A stretch of DNA of 64,000 nt, taken from assembly GCF_001269365.1 (NCBI RefSeq), contig NZ_CXOM01000001.1, positions 558,090-622,089 on the forward strand. The letters run 5' to 3'. The position numbers and the translations under genes were made by a program. Of this stretch, positions 1 through 7,601 are shown in pieces. Position 1 is the first letter of the stretch. The number at the start of each line of letters is the position of its first letter. The notes under the pieces were generated by a model. It saw only the letters and a program-made list of their open reading frames with translations, ran no database searches and was not told where the DNA came from. This DNA is from Limnohabitans sp. Rim11. GTDB taxonomy: Bacteria > Pseudomonadota > Gammaproteobacteria > Burkholderiales > Burkholderiaceae_C.

Positions 1-2
1 TG

Positions 3-695
3 CCTTGGTCTGAATGGGCTAAACAAGCCAATGCTGATTACATTGCCAATACGCAACCGCAAAGCATTGCAGGGTTGCCCAAAGACTCAGAAAACGGTTT
101 GGTCAACATGCCCGAAGTGGTGGCGGTTTTGCAGCGCCATCTCCCTGCGGATGCCGTATTGACCAACGGCGCGGGCAACTTTGCCAGTTGGGTGCATCGT
201 TACTTCAAGCACCATGGTTTGAGCAAAGGCTTTAAAACGCAATTGGCACCCACAGTGGGCGCGATGGGTTACGGCGTCCCTGCAGGTATTGCTGCAGCCA
301 TTGTGTCCGGTCGGGTTGCGTTCACCATTGCAGGTGATGGCGACTTTTTGATGAATGGTCAGGAATTGGCGACAGCGTCGCAGCACGGTGCCAAGTCCAT
401 CGTGGTCTTGCTCAACAACGGCATGTACGGCACCATCCGCATGCATCAAGAGCGTGAATTTCCAACCCACACCATGGGCTCTCACCTCAACAATCCGAAC
501 TTTGCCAACCTGGCCAAGGCGTATGGCTACGAGGGCGTTCGAATTAGCAAGACGGAAGAGTTTGAACCTGCCTTCGTAGCGGCATTGCAGCGTGAGCAGG
601 GGACCTTGATTGAAATCATGTTGGACCCAGAAGCCATCACCACTCGAGGTACATTGAGTTCAATCACGCAGCACGCATTGAAACAACAAAAATAA
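3..695 (+). CDS. Thiamine-pyrophosphate enzyme, acetolactate synthase-like, C-terminal part
   Basis: This is the last 230 codons of a gene that begins before the window; the reading frame is open from base 3. The fragment carries the TPP-binding signature of the C-terminal domain: GDG (bases 333-341), 24 residues, then NN, which binds Mg and the diphosphate. The preceding GAMGYGVPAGIAAA stretch is typical of the same domain in acetolactate synthase, benzoylformate decarboxylase and relatives. The family normally has about 550-600 residues, so more than half is missing. Substrate specificity lies mainly in the absent part and cannot be assigned. A strong terminator follows directly, so this is the last gene of its transcript. 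Confidence 0.85.
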   Translation, partial: PWSEWAKQANADYIANTQPQSIAGLPKDSENGLVNMPEVVAVLQRHLPADAVLTNGAGNFASWVHRYFKHHGLSKGFKTQLAPTVGAMGYGVPAGIAAAIVSGRVAFTIAGDGDFLMNGQELATASQHGAKSIVVLLNNGMYGTIRMHQEREFPTHTMGSHLNNPNFANLAKAYGYEGVRISKTEEFEPAFVAALQREQGTLIEIMLDPEAITTRGTLSSITQHALKQQK

Positions 696-710
696 ACATC
701 ATGCAGCCAT

Positions 711-740
711 AAAAAAAGCCGGGCGAACCCGGCTTTTTTT
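711..740. terminator. Rho-independent terminator, bidirectional
   Basis: A GC-rich stem (AGCCGGG / CCCGGCT, short loop) is flanked by an A-run on the left and a T-run on the right. It lies between two convergent genes, so it can end both the TPP-enzyme transcript and the minus-strand SWIB transcript. Confidence 0.9.
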
Positions 741-756
741 ATTCAAGGACGCTGAA

Positions 757-1191
757 TTACTTCAGGTGCTTGCCGATCAAACCAGCCAATTCGAACATGG
801 TGACTTGAGCTTTGCCAAAGACAGCTTTCAGCTTGTCATCGGCATTGATGTTGCGCTTGTTGACCTTGTCTTGCAGGCCATTTTTCTTGATGTAGACCCA
901 CAACTTGCTCACGACTTCTGTACGTGGCAGAGGAGCTGCACCCACCACAGCGGCCAAAGCGGCGCTAGGTGTCAAAGCCTTCATGAAAGCGGCATTGGGT
1001 GTGCGCTTTTTAGCGGGGGCCTTTTTGGCTGCTGGCTTTTTAGCTGGAGCAGCTTTCTTGGCTGGTGCAGCTTTTTTAGCTGGTGCAGCCTTTTTTGCAG
1101 GAGCAGCTTTTTTAGCTACGGGTTTTTTGGCGGGTGCTGCCTTCTTTGCAGGAGCAGCTTTTTTTGCCGGGGTCTTTTTTGCAGTTGCCAT
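757..1191 (-). CDS. Histone H1-like basic protein with C-terminal SWIB domain
   Basis: 144 residues. Residues 1 to about 62 are a low-complexity tail of AAPAKK/AAPAKKP repeats, rich in Lys, Ala and Pro, like bacterial histone H1-type proteins and presumed to bind DNA non-specifically. Residues about 68-144 form a SWIB/MDM2-type domain (PLPRTEVVSKLWVYIKKNGLQ at its start, FELAGLIGKHLK at its end). SWIB domains of this type occur in Chlamydia and in many betaproteobacteria, and the protein is probably a nucleoid-associated factor. The start ATG is preceded by AAGGA at a suitable distance. The repeated DNA encoding the tail is prone to copy-number change between strains. The exact role is unknown. 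Confidence 0.88.
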   Translation of the reverse strand: MATAKKTPAKKAAPAKKAAPAKKPVAKKAAPAKKAAPAKKAAPAKKAAPAKKPAAKKAPAKKRTPNAAFMKALTPSAALAAVVGAAPLPRTEVVSKLWVYIKKNGLQDKVNKRNINADDKLKAVFGKAQVTMFELAGLIGKHLK

Positions 1192-1410
1192 TTTTAAAAT
1201 TCCTTAAGTCGGAAGTTGGTTCGCAGCCGGAAACTTATTTATCCGGCTGAGCGCATGCTACTGGAGAAAATGCTTGTTTCCAAGGGGAGAACGAGTTTTT
1301 TTAAGGGCAATGTTGCAGATATCCATCTCGAGGAATCATTGAAATTGACTTTCAGCTTCAACATCGTTTTTTAAAAGCTTCCCCAGAGCATTTTGAAAAT
1401 TGCAATCTTG

Positions 1411-1425
1411 TTTCGCATTGCGAAA
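1411..1425. promoter_or_regulatory. Palindrome TTTCGC-ATT-GCGAAA upstream of aceA
   Basis: A perfect 6-3-6 inverted repeat. Just downstream a second imperfect dyad (CGCAT...ATGCG, 1430-1445) repeats the GCAAT/TTGC theme. The half-sites resemble the TTTGC/GCAAA type recognised by RamB/ScfR-family regulators of glyoxylate-cycle genes in other bacteria; that assignment is inference. Confidence 0.45.
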
Positions 1426-1528
1426 TGCGCGCATGTTGCAATGCGTCATTTTTTCTCGATATGAGAAACATAATTCCATAATGCAATATATAAAAAATAA
1501 GTCATTGATTTTAAATGAATAAATATTT

Positions 1529-1542
1529 GTCTTATATAAGAC
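1529..1542. promoter_or_regulatory. Palindrome GTCTTATATAAGAC upstream of aceA
   Basis: A perfect 14-base palindrome about 107 bases before the aceA start. A related half-site (CTATAAGAC, 1564-1572) follows 22 bases further on. Symmetry, spacing and location fit an operator for a dimeric regulator of GntR type; no regulator gene is adjacent. Confidence 0.5.
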
Positions 1543-1648
1543 ATAAGATGTTTTAGGACTCTTCTATAAGACTTAGAATTCTCCTCAGCGCTGAATCTTT
1601 CTCACCGAAGAATTGGCCGAAACATCAACCACTCTGAAGGAAATCGTC

Positions 1649-2968
1649 ATGCCACAAAATCTCGTTGAACAACTCAGCCGTGAACAACAAATTGCAGCCC
1701 TTGAAAAAGATTGGGCCACCAACCCCCGTTGGAAAGGCATCAAACGCGGTTACTCCGCAGCAGATGTGGTGCGTTTGCGCGGCTCATTCCCCATCGAGCA
1801 CACATTGGCTCGTCGCGGTGCTGAAAAATTGTGGAGCTTGCTGCACACTGAGGACTACATCAATTGCTTGGGCGCATTGACTGGCGGTCAAGCCATGCAA
1901 CAAGTGAAGGCCGGTATCAAGGCCATCTATTTGTCTGGCTGGCAAGTTGCTGCCGACAACAACTCATACGCATCGATGTACCCCGACCAATCTTTGTATC
2001 CAGTGGATTCCGTGCCAAAGGTGGTTGAGCGCATCAACAACAGCTTCCGCCGTGCAGATGAGATTCAATGGTCTAAGGGCACTAACCCTGGCGACAAAGA
2101 TTACACAGATTACTTCGCGCCTATCGTGGCCGATGCTGAAGCAGGTTTTGGTGGCGTGTTGAATGCCTTCGAATTGATGAAAGCCATGATCACTTCGGGT
2201 GCTGGTGGCGTTCACTTTGAAGACCAATTGGCTTCTGTGAAAAAGTGCGGTCACATGGGCGGCAAAGTGCTGGTACCTACCACTGAAGCTTGCCAAAAAC
2301 TCATCGCAGCTCGCATGGCTGCTGACGTTTGCGGCGTACCTACATTGGTCATTGCACGTACCGACGCAGAAGCTGCTGACTTGCTCACCAGCGACTATGA
2401 CGAAAACGACAAACCTTTCTTGACAGGCGAGCGCACTGCAGAAGGTTTCTACAAAACCAAGAAGGGCATGGCGCAAGCCATCAGCCGTGCAGTGGCCTAC
2501 GCTGAATACGCCGACTTGGTGTGGTGTGAGACCGGTACCCCTGATTTGGAATTTGCTCGCAAGTTTGCTGAAGCCGTTCATGCAAAGCACCCAGGCAAAT
2601 TGTTGGCCTACAACTGCTCGCCTTCTTTCAACTGGAAGAAAAACTTGGACGATGCCACCATCGCCAAATTCCAGAAAGAACTCGGCGCCATGGGTTACAA
2701 GTACCAGTTCATCACATTGGCTGGCATTCACTCCATGTGGTACAACATGTTCGACTTGGCACAGGCCTACGTTCAGCGCGGCATGTCTGCCTATGTTGAG
2801 AAGGTGCAAGAACCCGAGTTCGCAGCGCGCGATCGTGGCTATTCCTTCGTGTCGCACCAGCAAGAAGTGGGCACCGGTTACTTCGACGAAGTGACTACCG
2901 TGATTCAAGGCGGCCGCTCTAGCGTCACGGCTTTGACCGGTTCGACTGAAGAAGAACAGTTCCACTGA
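1649..2968 (+). CDS. aceA: Isocitrate lyase
   Basis: Cleaves isocitrate to glyoxylate and succinate, the first step of the glyoxylate bypass used for growth on acetate and fatty acids. The 439-residue protein has the family signature KKCGHMGGK with the catalytic Cys, and the usual length for the bacterial enzyme. I chose the ATG at 1649 because GAAGGAA lies seven bases upstream and the protein then begins as expected; an in-frame TTG at 1613 would add 12 residues but lacks a ribosome site. It is monocistronic: a long regulatory region precedes it and a terminator follows. Malate synthase is not in the window. The NADP-isocitrate dehydrogenase that competes for the same substrate is at 41-43 kb. 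Confidence 0.97.
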   Translation: MPQNLVEQLSREQQIAALEKDWATNPRWKGIKRGYSAADVVRLRGSFPIEHTLARRGAEKLWSLLHTEDYINCLGALTGGQAMQQVKAGIKAIYLSGWQVAADNNSYASMYPDQSLYPVDSVPKVVERINNSFRRADEIQWSKGTNPGDKDYTDYFAPIVADAEAGFGGVLNAFELMKAMITSGAGGVHFEDQLASVKKCGHMGGKVLVPTTEACQKLIAARMAADVCGVPTLVIARTDAEAADLLTSDYDENDKPFLTGERTAEGFYKTKKGMAQAISRAVAYAEYADLVWCETGTPDLEFARKFAEAVHAKHPGKLLAYNCSPSFNWKKNLDDATIAKFQKELGAMGYKYQFITLAGIHSMWYNMFDLAQAYVQRGMSAYVEKVQEPEFAARDRGYSFVSHQQEVGTGYFDEVTTVIQGGRSSVTALTGSTEEEQFH

Positions 2969-3018
2969 TCGAAAAATACCTCGGGCACAGCGTAAAATCT
3001 GGCCTGAGCGTTTGAAGA

Positions 3019-3039
3019 CGCGGCTCATGCCGCGTTTTT
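3019..3039 (+). terminator. Rho-independent terminator after aceA
   Basis: CGCGGC, TCAT loop, GCCGCG, then TTTTT. It lies between aceA and thrS and separates their transcription. Confidence 0.85.
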
Positions 3040-3085
3040 CATGTCTGGCGCCTTCAGGGCGCCTTCCTTTTTTCTTAGTTCGAGC

Positions 3086-5005
3086 ATGGTTCAGATCACA
3101 CTTCCCGACGGTTCATTGCGTGAGTTTCCCGGTCCCGTGACCGTGGCAGAGGTGGCGGCCTCTATTGGCGCCGGCTTGGCCAAAGCGGCCTTGGCAGGCA
3201 AAGTGGACGGCAAAGTGGTCGACACGAGTTTCACCATGGCGGCCAATGCCCAATTGGCCATCATTACAGCCAAAGATGCAGAAGGCCTCGAAGTGGTTCG
3301 TCATTCAACCGCGCACTTGCTGGCTTATGCCGTTAAGGATTTATTTCCCGAAGCACAAGTCACCATTGGCCCTGTTATTGAAAACGGCTTCTACTACGAC
3401 TTTTCGTACAGCCGTCCCTTCACCTTAGATGACTTGGCGGCCATTGAAAAGCGCATGACCGAATTGGCCAACAAAGACGAGCCTGTGCTTCGTCGTGTGT
3501 TGCCGCGCGATGAGGCTGTGACCTACTTCAAGGGTTTGGGTGAGCATTACAAGGCAGAAATCATTGGCAGTATTCCTTCCAATGAAGACGTGAGCTTGTA
3601 CAAAGAGGGCGCTTTTGAAGACTTGTGCCGCGGCCCTCACGTGCCAAGCACTGGCAAGCTGAAGCACTTCAAACTCATGAAGGTGGCCGGTGCCTACTGG
3701 CGCGGCGACAGCAAAAACGAAATGCTGCAGCGAATTTACGGAACCGCCTGGACCAGCAAAGACGATTTACAAAACTACCTGACTCAATTGGAAGAGGCGG
3801 AGAAGCGCGATCACCGCAAATTAGGCCGAGAACTAGACCTGTTTCACATTGATGAACACGCGCCTGGTTTGGTGTTCTGGCACCCTAAAGGTTGGTCTGT
3901 TTGGCAAAAGGTTGAGCAGTACATGCGTGCTGTTTATCAAGACAACGGCTACCAAGAGGTCAAAGGTCCACAGATCATTGACAAGTCCTTGTGGGAAAAA
4001 ACAGGCCACTGGGACAAATACCGCGACAACATGTTCACCACAGAGTCTGAGAAGCGCGATTACGCTTTGAAGCCCATGAACTGCCCGGGTCACATCTTGA
4101 TTTTCAAGCAGGGTATCAAGAGCTATCGCGATTTGCCACTGCGCTATGGTGAATTTGGTCAGTGCCACCGCAACGAGCCCACAGGCGGCTTGCACGGCAT
4201 CATGCGGGTGCGCGGCTTTACGCAAGACGATGGCCACATCTTCTGTACGGAAGACCAAATCTTGGATGAAAGCGTTAACTTCACCACGCTTTTGCAGAAG
4301 GTCTACAAAGATTTTGGATTTACCGACATCATTTACAAAGTGGCCACCCGTCCGGCACAGCGCATTGGTTCCGATGAAATTTGGGACAAAGCCGAACATG
4401 CCCTGATGGAAAGCCTGCGTGCCTCCAACTGTGATTTTGAAATTGCCCCAGGTGACGGTGCTTTCTATGGCCCCAAAATTGAATACACCCTGAAAGATGC
4501 CATTGGTCGTCAATGGCAGTGCGGCACCATACAGGTTGACTTCTCTATGGCTGAGCGGCTAGATGCAGAGTACGTAGGGGAGGACGGCAACCGCCATCGA
4601 CCCGTTATGTTGCACCGTGCCATCGTGGGCAGCATGGAGCGATTCATTGGTATTTTGATCGAGCAACACGCCGGCGCCTTGCCTGTTTGGCTGGCCCCAA
4701 CGCAGGTGGTGGTGTGCAACATTACCGATTCCCAAAGCGATTACTGTCGCGAAATTGCCCAAAAAATGCAAAAACTGGCGGGAAATCAAGGCCTTAGGGT
4801 CGATTTAGACCTCCGGAACGAGAAAATCACGTATAAAATACGCGAGCATTCATTGCAGAAGCCGCCTTACATCCTTGTCGCTGGCGACAAAGAAAAGGCT
4901 GCGGGTACTGTCGCAGTCCGCGCCCGAGGTAACAAAGACCTCGGTGTCATGTCGGTTGACGCGTTCATCGAACTCGTCCAATCAGACATTGAATCTAAAG
5001 TTTGA
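3086..5005 (+). CDS. thrS: Threonyl-tRNA synthetase
   Basis: Charges tRNA-Thr; class II synthetase of 639 residues. The order is: TGS domain (about 1-62), editing domain with HSTAH (HxxxH) and the later CRGPH zinc/editing motif, then the catalytic core with MNCPGH, the [21 protein letters not shown] motif-2 region and [13 protein letters not shown] (motif 3), and a C-terminal anticodon-binding domain. I took the ATG at 3086 because the protein then begins [10 protein letters not shown], as the family does; an in-frame ATG at 3041 lies next to the aceA terminator and would add 15 unconserved residues. No strong Shine-Dalgarno sequence is visible. It heads the thrS-infC-rpmI-rplT-pheST-ihfA translation block. 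Confidence 0.97.
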   Translation: MVQITLPDGSLREFPGPVTVAEVAASIGAGLAKAALAGKVDGKVVDTSFTMAANAQLAIITAKDAEGLEVVRHSTAHLLAYAVKDLFPEAQVTIGPVIENGFYYDFSYSRPFTLDDLAAIEKRMTELANKDEPVLRRVLPRDEAVTYFKGLGEHYKAEIIGSIPSNEDVSLYKEGAFEDLCRGPHVPSTGKLKHFKLMKVAGAYWRGDSKNEMLQRIYGTAWTSKDDLQNYLTQLEEAEKRDHRKLGRELDLFHIDEHAPGLVFWHPKGWSVWQKVEQYMRAVYQDNGYQEVKGPQIIDKSLWEKTGHWDKYRDNMFTTESEKRDYALKPMNCPGHILIFKQGIKSYRDLPLRYGEFGQCHRNEPTGGLHGIMRVRGFTQDDGHIFCTEDQILDESVNFTTLLQKVYKDFGFTDIIYKVATRPAQRIGSDEIWDKAEHALMESLRASNCDFEIAPGDGAFYGPKIEYTLKDAIGRQWQCGTIQVDFSMAERLDAEYVGEDGNRHRPVMLHRAIVGSMERFIGILIEQHAGALPVWLAPTQVVVCNITDSQSDYCREIAQKMQKLAGNQGLRVDLDLRNEKITYKIREHSLQKPPYILVAGDKEKAAGTVAVRARGNKDLGVMSVDAFIELVQSDIESKV

Positions 5006-5088
5006 AGAAATTTTCCGATTGCTTTAGCTTGACGCTTGCTCGTCGGTTTGTGCTGCCTTGTGCAGTTTTTAATTAAAGGATTTGAACC

Positions 5089-5685
5089 ATCGCTACCACC
5101 GAATTTCGTGACCGCCGTCAGCGCGAAGAGCGTAAGCATCGCCTGAACCGTGAAATCACTTTCCCTGAAGTCCGTTTGTCCGGACCCGAGAACGAGCCAC
5201 TGGGCATTGTTTCTTTAGCAGATGCTTTGCGCATGGCGGGAGAGTTGGATGTTGACTTGGTTGAAATTGCAGCCACGGCCACACCCCCGGTTTGTCGTTT
5301 GATGGACTACGGCAAGTTCAAATACCAAGAACAAAAACGTGCTGCCGAAGCCAAAGCCAAGCAGACGGTCATTGAGATCAAGGAAATCAAATTCCGCCCC
5401 GGTACCGATGACGGTGACTACAACATCAAGATGCGCAACATCCGCCGCTTTTTGGCCGATGGTGACAAGTGCAAAGTGACCCTGCGTTTTCGCGGTCGCG
5501 AAATTACCCACCAAGAGTTGGGCATGGCACTGTTACAGCGTATTCGCGATGACTTGGGCGATCTGATTGTGGTCGAGCAGTTTCCAAAGTTGGAAGGCCG
5601 CCAAATGATCATGATGATTGCACCCGGTCGCAAAAAACCGGCTGGTAAATCAGCCAACGAAGCCGCTCCGGCAGCTTCAGAGTGA
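5089..5685 (+). CDS. infC: Translation initiation factor IF-3, AUC start
   Basis: IF-3 binds the 30S subunit, checks the start codon and prevents premature 50S joining. An in-frame TGA at 5083-5085 limits the start. The conserved IF-3 N-terminus ([20 protein letters not shown]) is encoded in frame from 5095, and the only start-like codon before it is ATC at 5089. TAAAGGA (5074-5080) lies eight bases upstream. The protein is therefore 198 residues with an AUC start, equivalent to the AUU start of Escherichia coli infC, through which IF-3 represses its own synthesis. An automatic caller would begin at TTG 5176 and lose 29 conserved residues. The C-terminal domain carries the 30S-binding [11 protein letters not shown] and RFRGREI motifs. 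Confidence 0.95.
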   Translation: MATTEFRDRRQREERKHRLNREITFPEVRLSGPENEPLGIVSLADALRMAGELDVDLVEIAATATPPVCRLMDYGKFKYQEQKRAAEAKAKQTVIEIKEIKFRPGTDDGDYNIKMRNIRRFLADGDKCKVTLRFRGREITHQELGMALLQRIRDDLGDLIVVEQFPKLEGRQMIMMIAPGRKKPAGKSANEAAPAASE

Positions 5686-5690
5686 GTTTG

Positions 5691-5809
5691 AAGAGTTCCT
5701 TCGGGAGCTCTTACAAATGAGGTTGTCACCAACCTCAAACAGCAAAACACTTCGGTGTGTTGCTGATTAAAAGTGGCTCGGGGCCAACAAGGCTGCAAGG
5801 AGTTTGCAG
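5691..5809 (+). ncRNA. Structured leader between infC and rpmI (hairpin array)
   Basis: The 157-base spacer contains four clear consecutive hairpins. First: 5691-5712, a nine-pair stem with a TTCG loop. Second: 5718-5737, TGAGGTTG/CAACCTCA, a perfect eight-pair stem. Third: 5741-5764, ten pairs with one mismatch and again a TTCG loop. Fourth: 5793-5809, CTGCAA/TTGCAG. A weak TGGC/GCCA stem lies at 5774-5786. The position matches where L20-dependent control of rpmI-rplT acts in other bacteria. That this is an L20 leader is inference. Confidence 0.55.
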
Positions 5810-5842
5810 ACGCCTCACGAGCACAAAATAAGGAGCAGTCAA

Positions 5843-6046
5843 ATGCCCAAAATGAAGACCAAAAGCAGCGCCAAAAAGCGCTTCCGTGTTCGTCCTGGTG
5901 GTACCGTTAAACGCGGTCAAGCCTTCAAGCGTCACATCTTGACGAAGAAGACAACCAAGAACAAACGTCACCTCCGCGGTGCAGTAGGCGTGCATGAGAC
6001 CAACATGGGTCACATGGCACAAATGCTGCCTTCGGCTGGCCTGTAA
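5843..6046 (+). CDS. rpmI: 50S ribosomal protein L35
   Basis: 67 residues, strongly basic, the usual length for L35. It begins [15 protein letters not shown] and contains the conserved HILTKK segment. The start at 5843 has AAGGAG (5830-5835) eight bases upstream; an ATG 39 bases earlier lacks conservation. It lies between infC and rplT as in most bacteria, and is probably translationally coupled to rplT, which begins 24 bases later. Confidence 0.96.
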   Translation: MPKMKTKSSAKKRFRVRPGGTVKRGQAFKRHILTKKTTKNKRHLRGAVGVHETNMGHMAQMLPSAGL

Positions 6047-6070
6047 TTCACTGACGAACAAGGAGAAAAT

Positions 6071-6433
6071 ATGCCTCGCGTAAAACGTGGTGTTACGGCA
6101 CGAGCCCGTCACAAAAAAGTATTGGCCCTGGCCAAAGGTTTCCGCGGTCGCCGCGGTAATGTCTTCCGCATCGCTAAACAAGCGGTGATGAAGGCTGGAC
6201 AGTACGCATACCGCGACCGTCGTGCCAAAAAACGTGTGTTCCGTCAGTTGTGGATTGCGCGTATCAACGCTGCAGCCCGTGAATGCGGTCTGACATACAG
6301 CCAATTCGCCAACGGCCTCAAAAAGGCTGCCATTGAAATCGACCGTAAAGTGTTGGCTGATATTGCCGTGCACGACAAGGCCGCTTTTGCTGGCATCGTG
6401 AACCAAGTTAAGGCCAAGTTGGCCGCAGCTTAA
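6071..6433 (+). CDS. rplT: 50S ribosomal protein L20
   Basis: 120 residues, beginning [16 protein letters not shown], with the [18 protein letters not shown] core that binds 23S rRNA early in 50S assembly. AAGGAG lies just before the ATG. In other bacteria L20 represses its own operon by binding mRNA upstream of rpmI. The structured spacer at 5691-5809 is the obvious candidate target here. A terminator-like hairpin follows at 6483-6519. Confidence 0.97.
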   Translation: MPRVKRGVTARARHKKVLALAKGFRGRRGNVFRIAKQAVMKAGQYAYRDRRAKKRVFRQLWIARINAAARECGLTYSQFANGLKKAAIEIDRKVLADIAVHDKAAFAGIVNQVKAKLAAA

Positions 6434-6440
6434 GTACTCA

Positions 6441-6480
6441 CGCAGTCGATCACAATCGATCGTTATCGATCGCAATCGAT
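6441..6480. repeat. Four tandem 10-base units ending in TCGAT
   Basis: CGCAGTCGAT, CACAATCGAT, CGTTATCGAT and CGCAATCGAT follow each other without gaps. The period is exactly one helical turn and each of the last three units contains the palindrome ATCGAT. The array lies between rplT and the downstream hairpin. It could be a phased protein-binding array or slippage-derived sequence; function unknown. Confidence 0.7.
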
Positions 6481-6482
6481 CT

Positions 6483-6519
6483 AAGGGGTTGAAGCTTGCG
6501 AAGGCTTCAATCCTTTTTT
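6483..6519 (+). terminator. Terminator or attenuator between rplT and pheS
   Basis: GGGGTTGAAGC pairs with GCTTCAATCC (with two G-T pairs) around a short loop, followed by six T. It ends the infC-rpmI-rplT transcript or partly attenuates read-through into pheST. No Phe-rich leader peptide is obvious before it. Confidence 0.8.
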
Positions 6520-6554
6520 CATTTTGAATTTAAGTTCCTTTTAAAGTTTCCACC

Positions 6555-7592
6555 ATGACCGAGTTGGACAGTTTGGTTGAAGCGGCCCGCGGCAGTTTTG
6601 CGCAGGCCCAAACCCCCGCCGATCTTGAAAATGCCAAAGCCCTGTATTTGGGCAAGTCAGGCCGCATCACCGAAATGATGAAGGGCATGGCCGCCTTGAG
6701 CGTTGAAGAGAAGAAAACATTCGGCGCAGCGGTCAACGTTGCCAAGCAGGGCATTGAAGCCGCGCTGAACGCGCGCCGCCAAGCTTTGGCCGATGCCGAG
6801 TTGGCCGTTCAACTCAAAGCGGAAGCTTTTGACGTCACATTACCGGGCCGCCCCCTCACGCAAGGCGGCTTGCACCCTGTGTCACTCACCTTAGAGCGCA
6901 TCGAGCAAATTTTTGGCTCCATGGGTTTTGAAGTGGCACAAGGCCCCGAAATTGAAACCGACTGGTTCAATTTCACAGCGCTCAACACGCCCGAAGATCA
7001 CCCCGCACGCTCGATGCACGACACCTTCTATGTAGAAGGCGGTCATCTGCTGCGTACACACACCAGCCCCATGCAAATTCGCCATGCGGTGCAACATGTG
7101 AAGCGTCACAAAGCGCAATTGGATGCAGGGCGGGGCATGCCCGAAATTCGGGTCATTGCGCCTGGCCGCACTTACCGTGTCGATAGCGATGCCACTCATT
7201 CGCCCATGTTCCATCAGTGCGAAGGCTTGTGGATTGGCGAGAACGTCAGCTTCAAAGACTTGAAGGTGGTGTTTACCGATTTTTGCCGTACGTTTTTTGA
7301 AAGCGACGACTTGGTCTTGCGCTTCCGTCCTAGCTTTTTCCCATTTACAGAGCCCAGTGCCGAAGTGGACATTCAATTTCAATCGGGTCCTTTGGCAGGC
7401 CGTTGGTTGGAAGTGGCGGGCTCGGGTCAAGTTCATCCCAACGTGGTTCGCAACATGGGACTCGACCCCGAAAAATTCATTGGCTTTGCCTTCGGCATGG
7501 GCCCCGACCGTCTCACCATGCTCCGATATGGCGTGAATGATTTGCGCTTGTTCTTCGACGGCGACGTTCGCTTCTTGAGTCAATTTCAATAA
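6555..7592 (+). CDS. pheS: Phenylalanyl-tRNA synthetase alpha subunit
   Basis: 345 residues, the normal length. PheS and PheT form an alpha2-beta2 enzyme, and PheS holds the catalytic site. Visible features are an N-terminal coiled-coil region that binds tRNA (about 1-90) and class II motif 2 ([13 protein letters not shown]), which holds the conserved Ser and Glu for Phe-adenylate formation. Motif 3 lies at the end ([17 protein letters not shown]). It starts 36 bases after the hairpin described above and is followed nine bases later by pheT, so the two are co-transcribed and probably coupled. Confidence 0.97.
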   Translation: MTELDSLVEAARGSFAQAQTPADLENAKALYLGKSGRITEMMKGMAALSVEEKKTFGAAVNVAKQGIEAALNARRQALADAELAVQLKAEAFDVTLPGRPLTQGGLHPVSLTLERIEQIFGSMGFEVAQGPEIETDWFNFTALNTPEDHPARSMHDTFYVEGGHLLRTHTSPMQIRHAVQHVKRHKAQLDAGRGMPEIRVIAPGRTYRVDSDATHSPMFHQCEGLWIGENVSFKDLKVVFTDFCRTFFESDDLVLRFRPSFFPFTEPSAEVDIQFQSGPLAGRWLEVAGSGQVHPNVVRNMGLDPEKFIGFAFGMGPDRLTMLRYGVNDLRLFFDGDVRFLSQFQ

Positions 7593-7601
7593 TTAAAGAC
7601 C

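Larger units (their letters stand above)
1192..1648. other. AT-rich intergenic regulatory region between SWIB gene and aceA
   Basis: 457 bases without a credible gene. It separates two divergent genes and is clearly richer in A and T than its surroundings, especially 1440-1580. It holds two perfect palindromes, described separately (1411-1425 and 1529-1542), and partial copies of both. I see no RNA gene or repeat element here. Promoters for both flanking genes must lie in this stretch, but I cannot fix their hexamers with confidence. Confidence 0.7.

Noticed and set aside
1003..1180. CRISPR-like or satellite repeats
   Set aside because: The repeats encode the AAPAKK tail of the SWIB protein, have no spacers, and vary at third codon positions.
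1964..3028. Long minus-strand open frame of 354 codons over aceA
   Set aside because: Antisense to a highly conserved gene, Cys/His-rich shadow composition, no ribosome site, no family resemblance.
3014..3086. T-box or threonine attenuator before thrS
   Set aside because: The only hairpin here is a short intrinsic terminator directly after aceA, with no T-box consensus or Thr-rich leader peptide.
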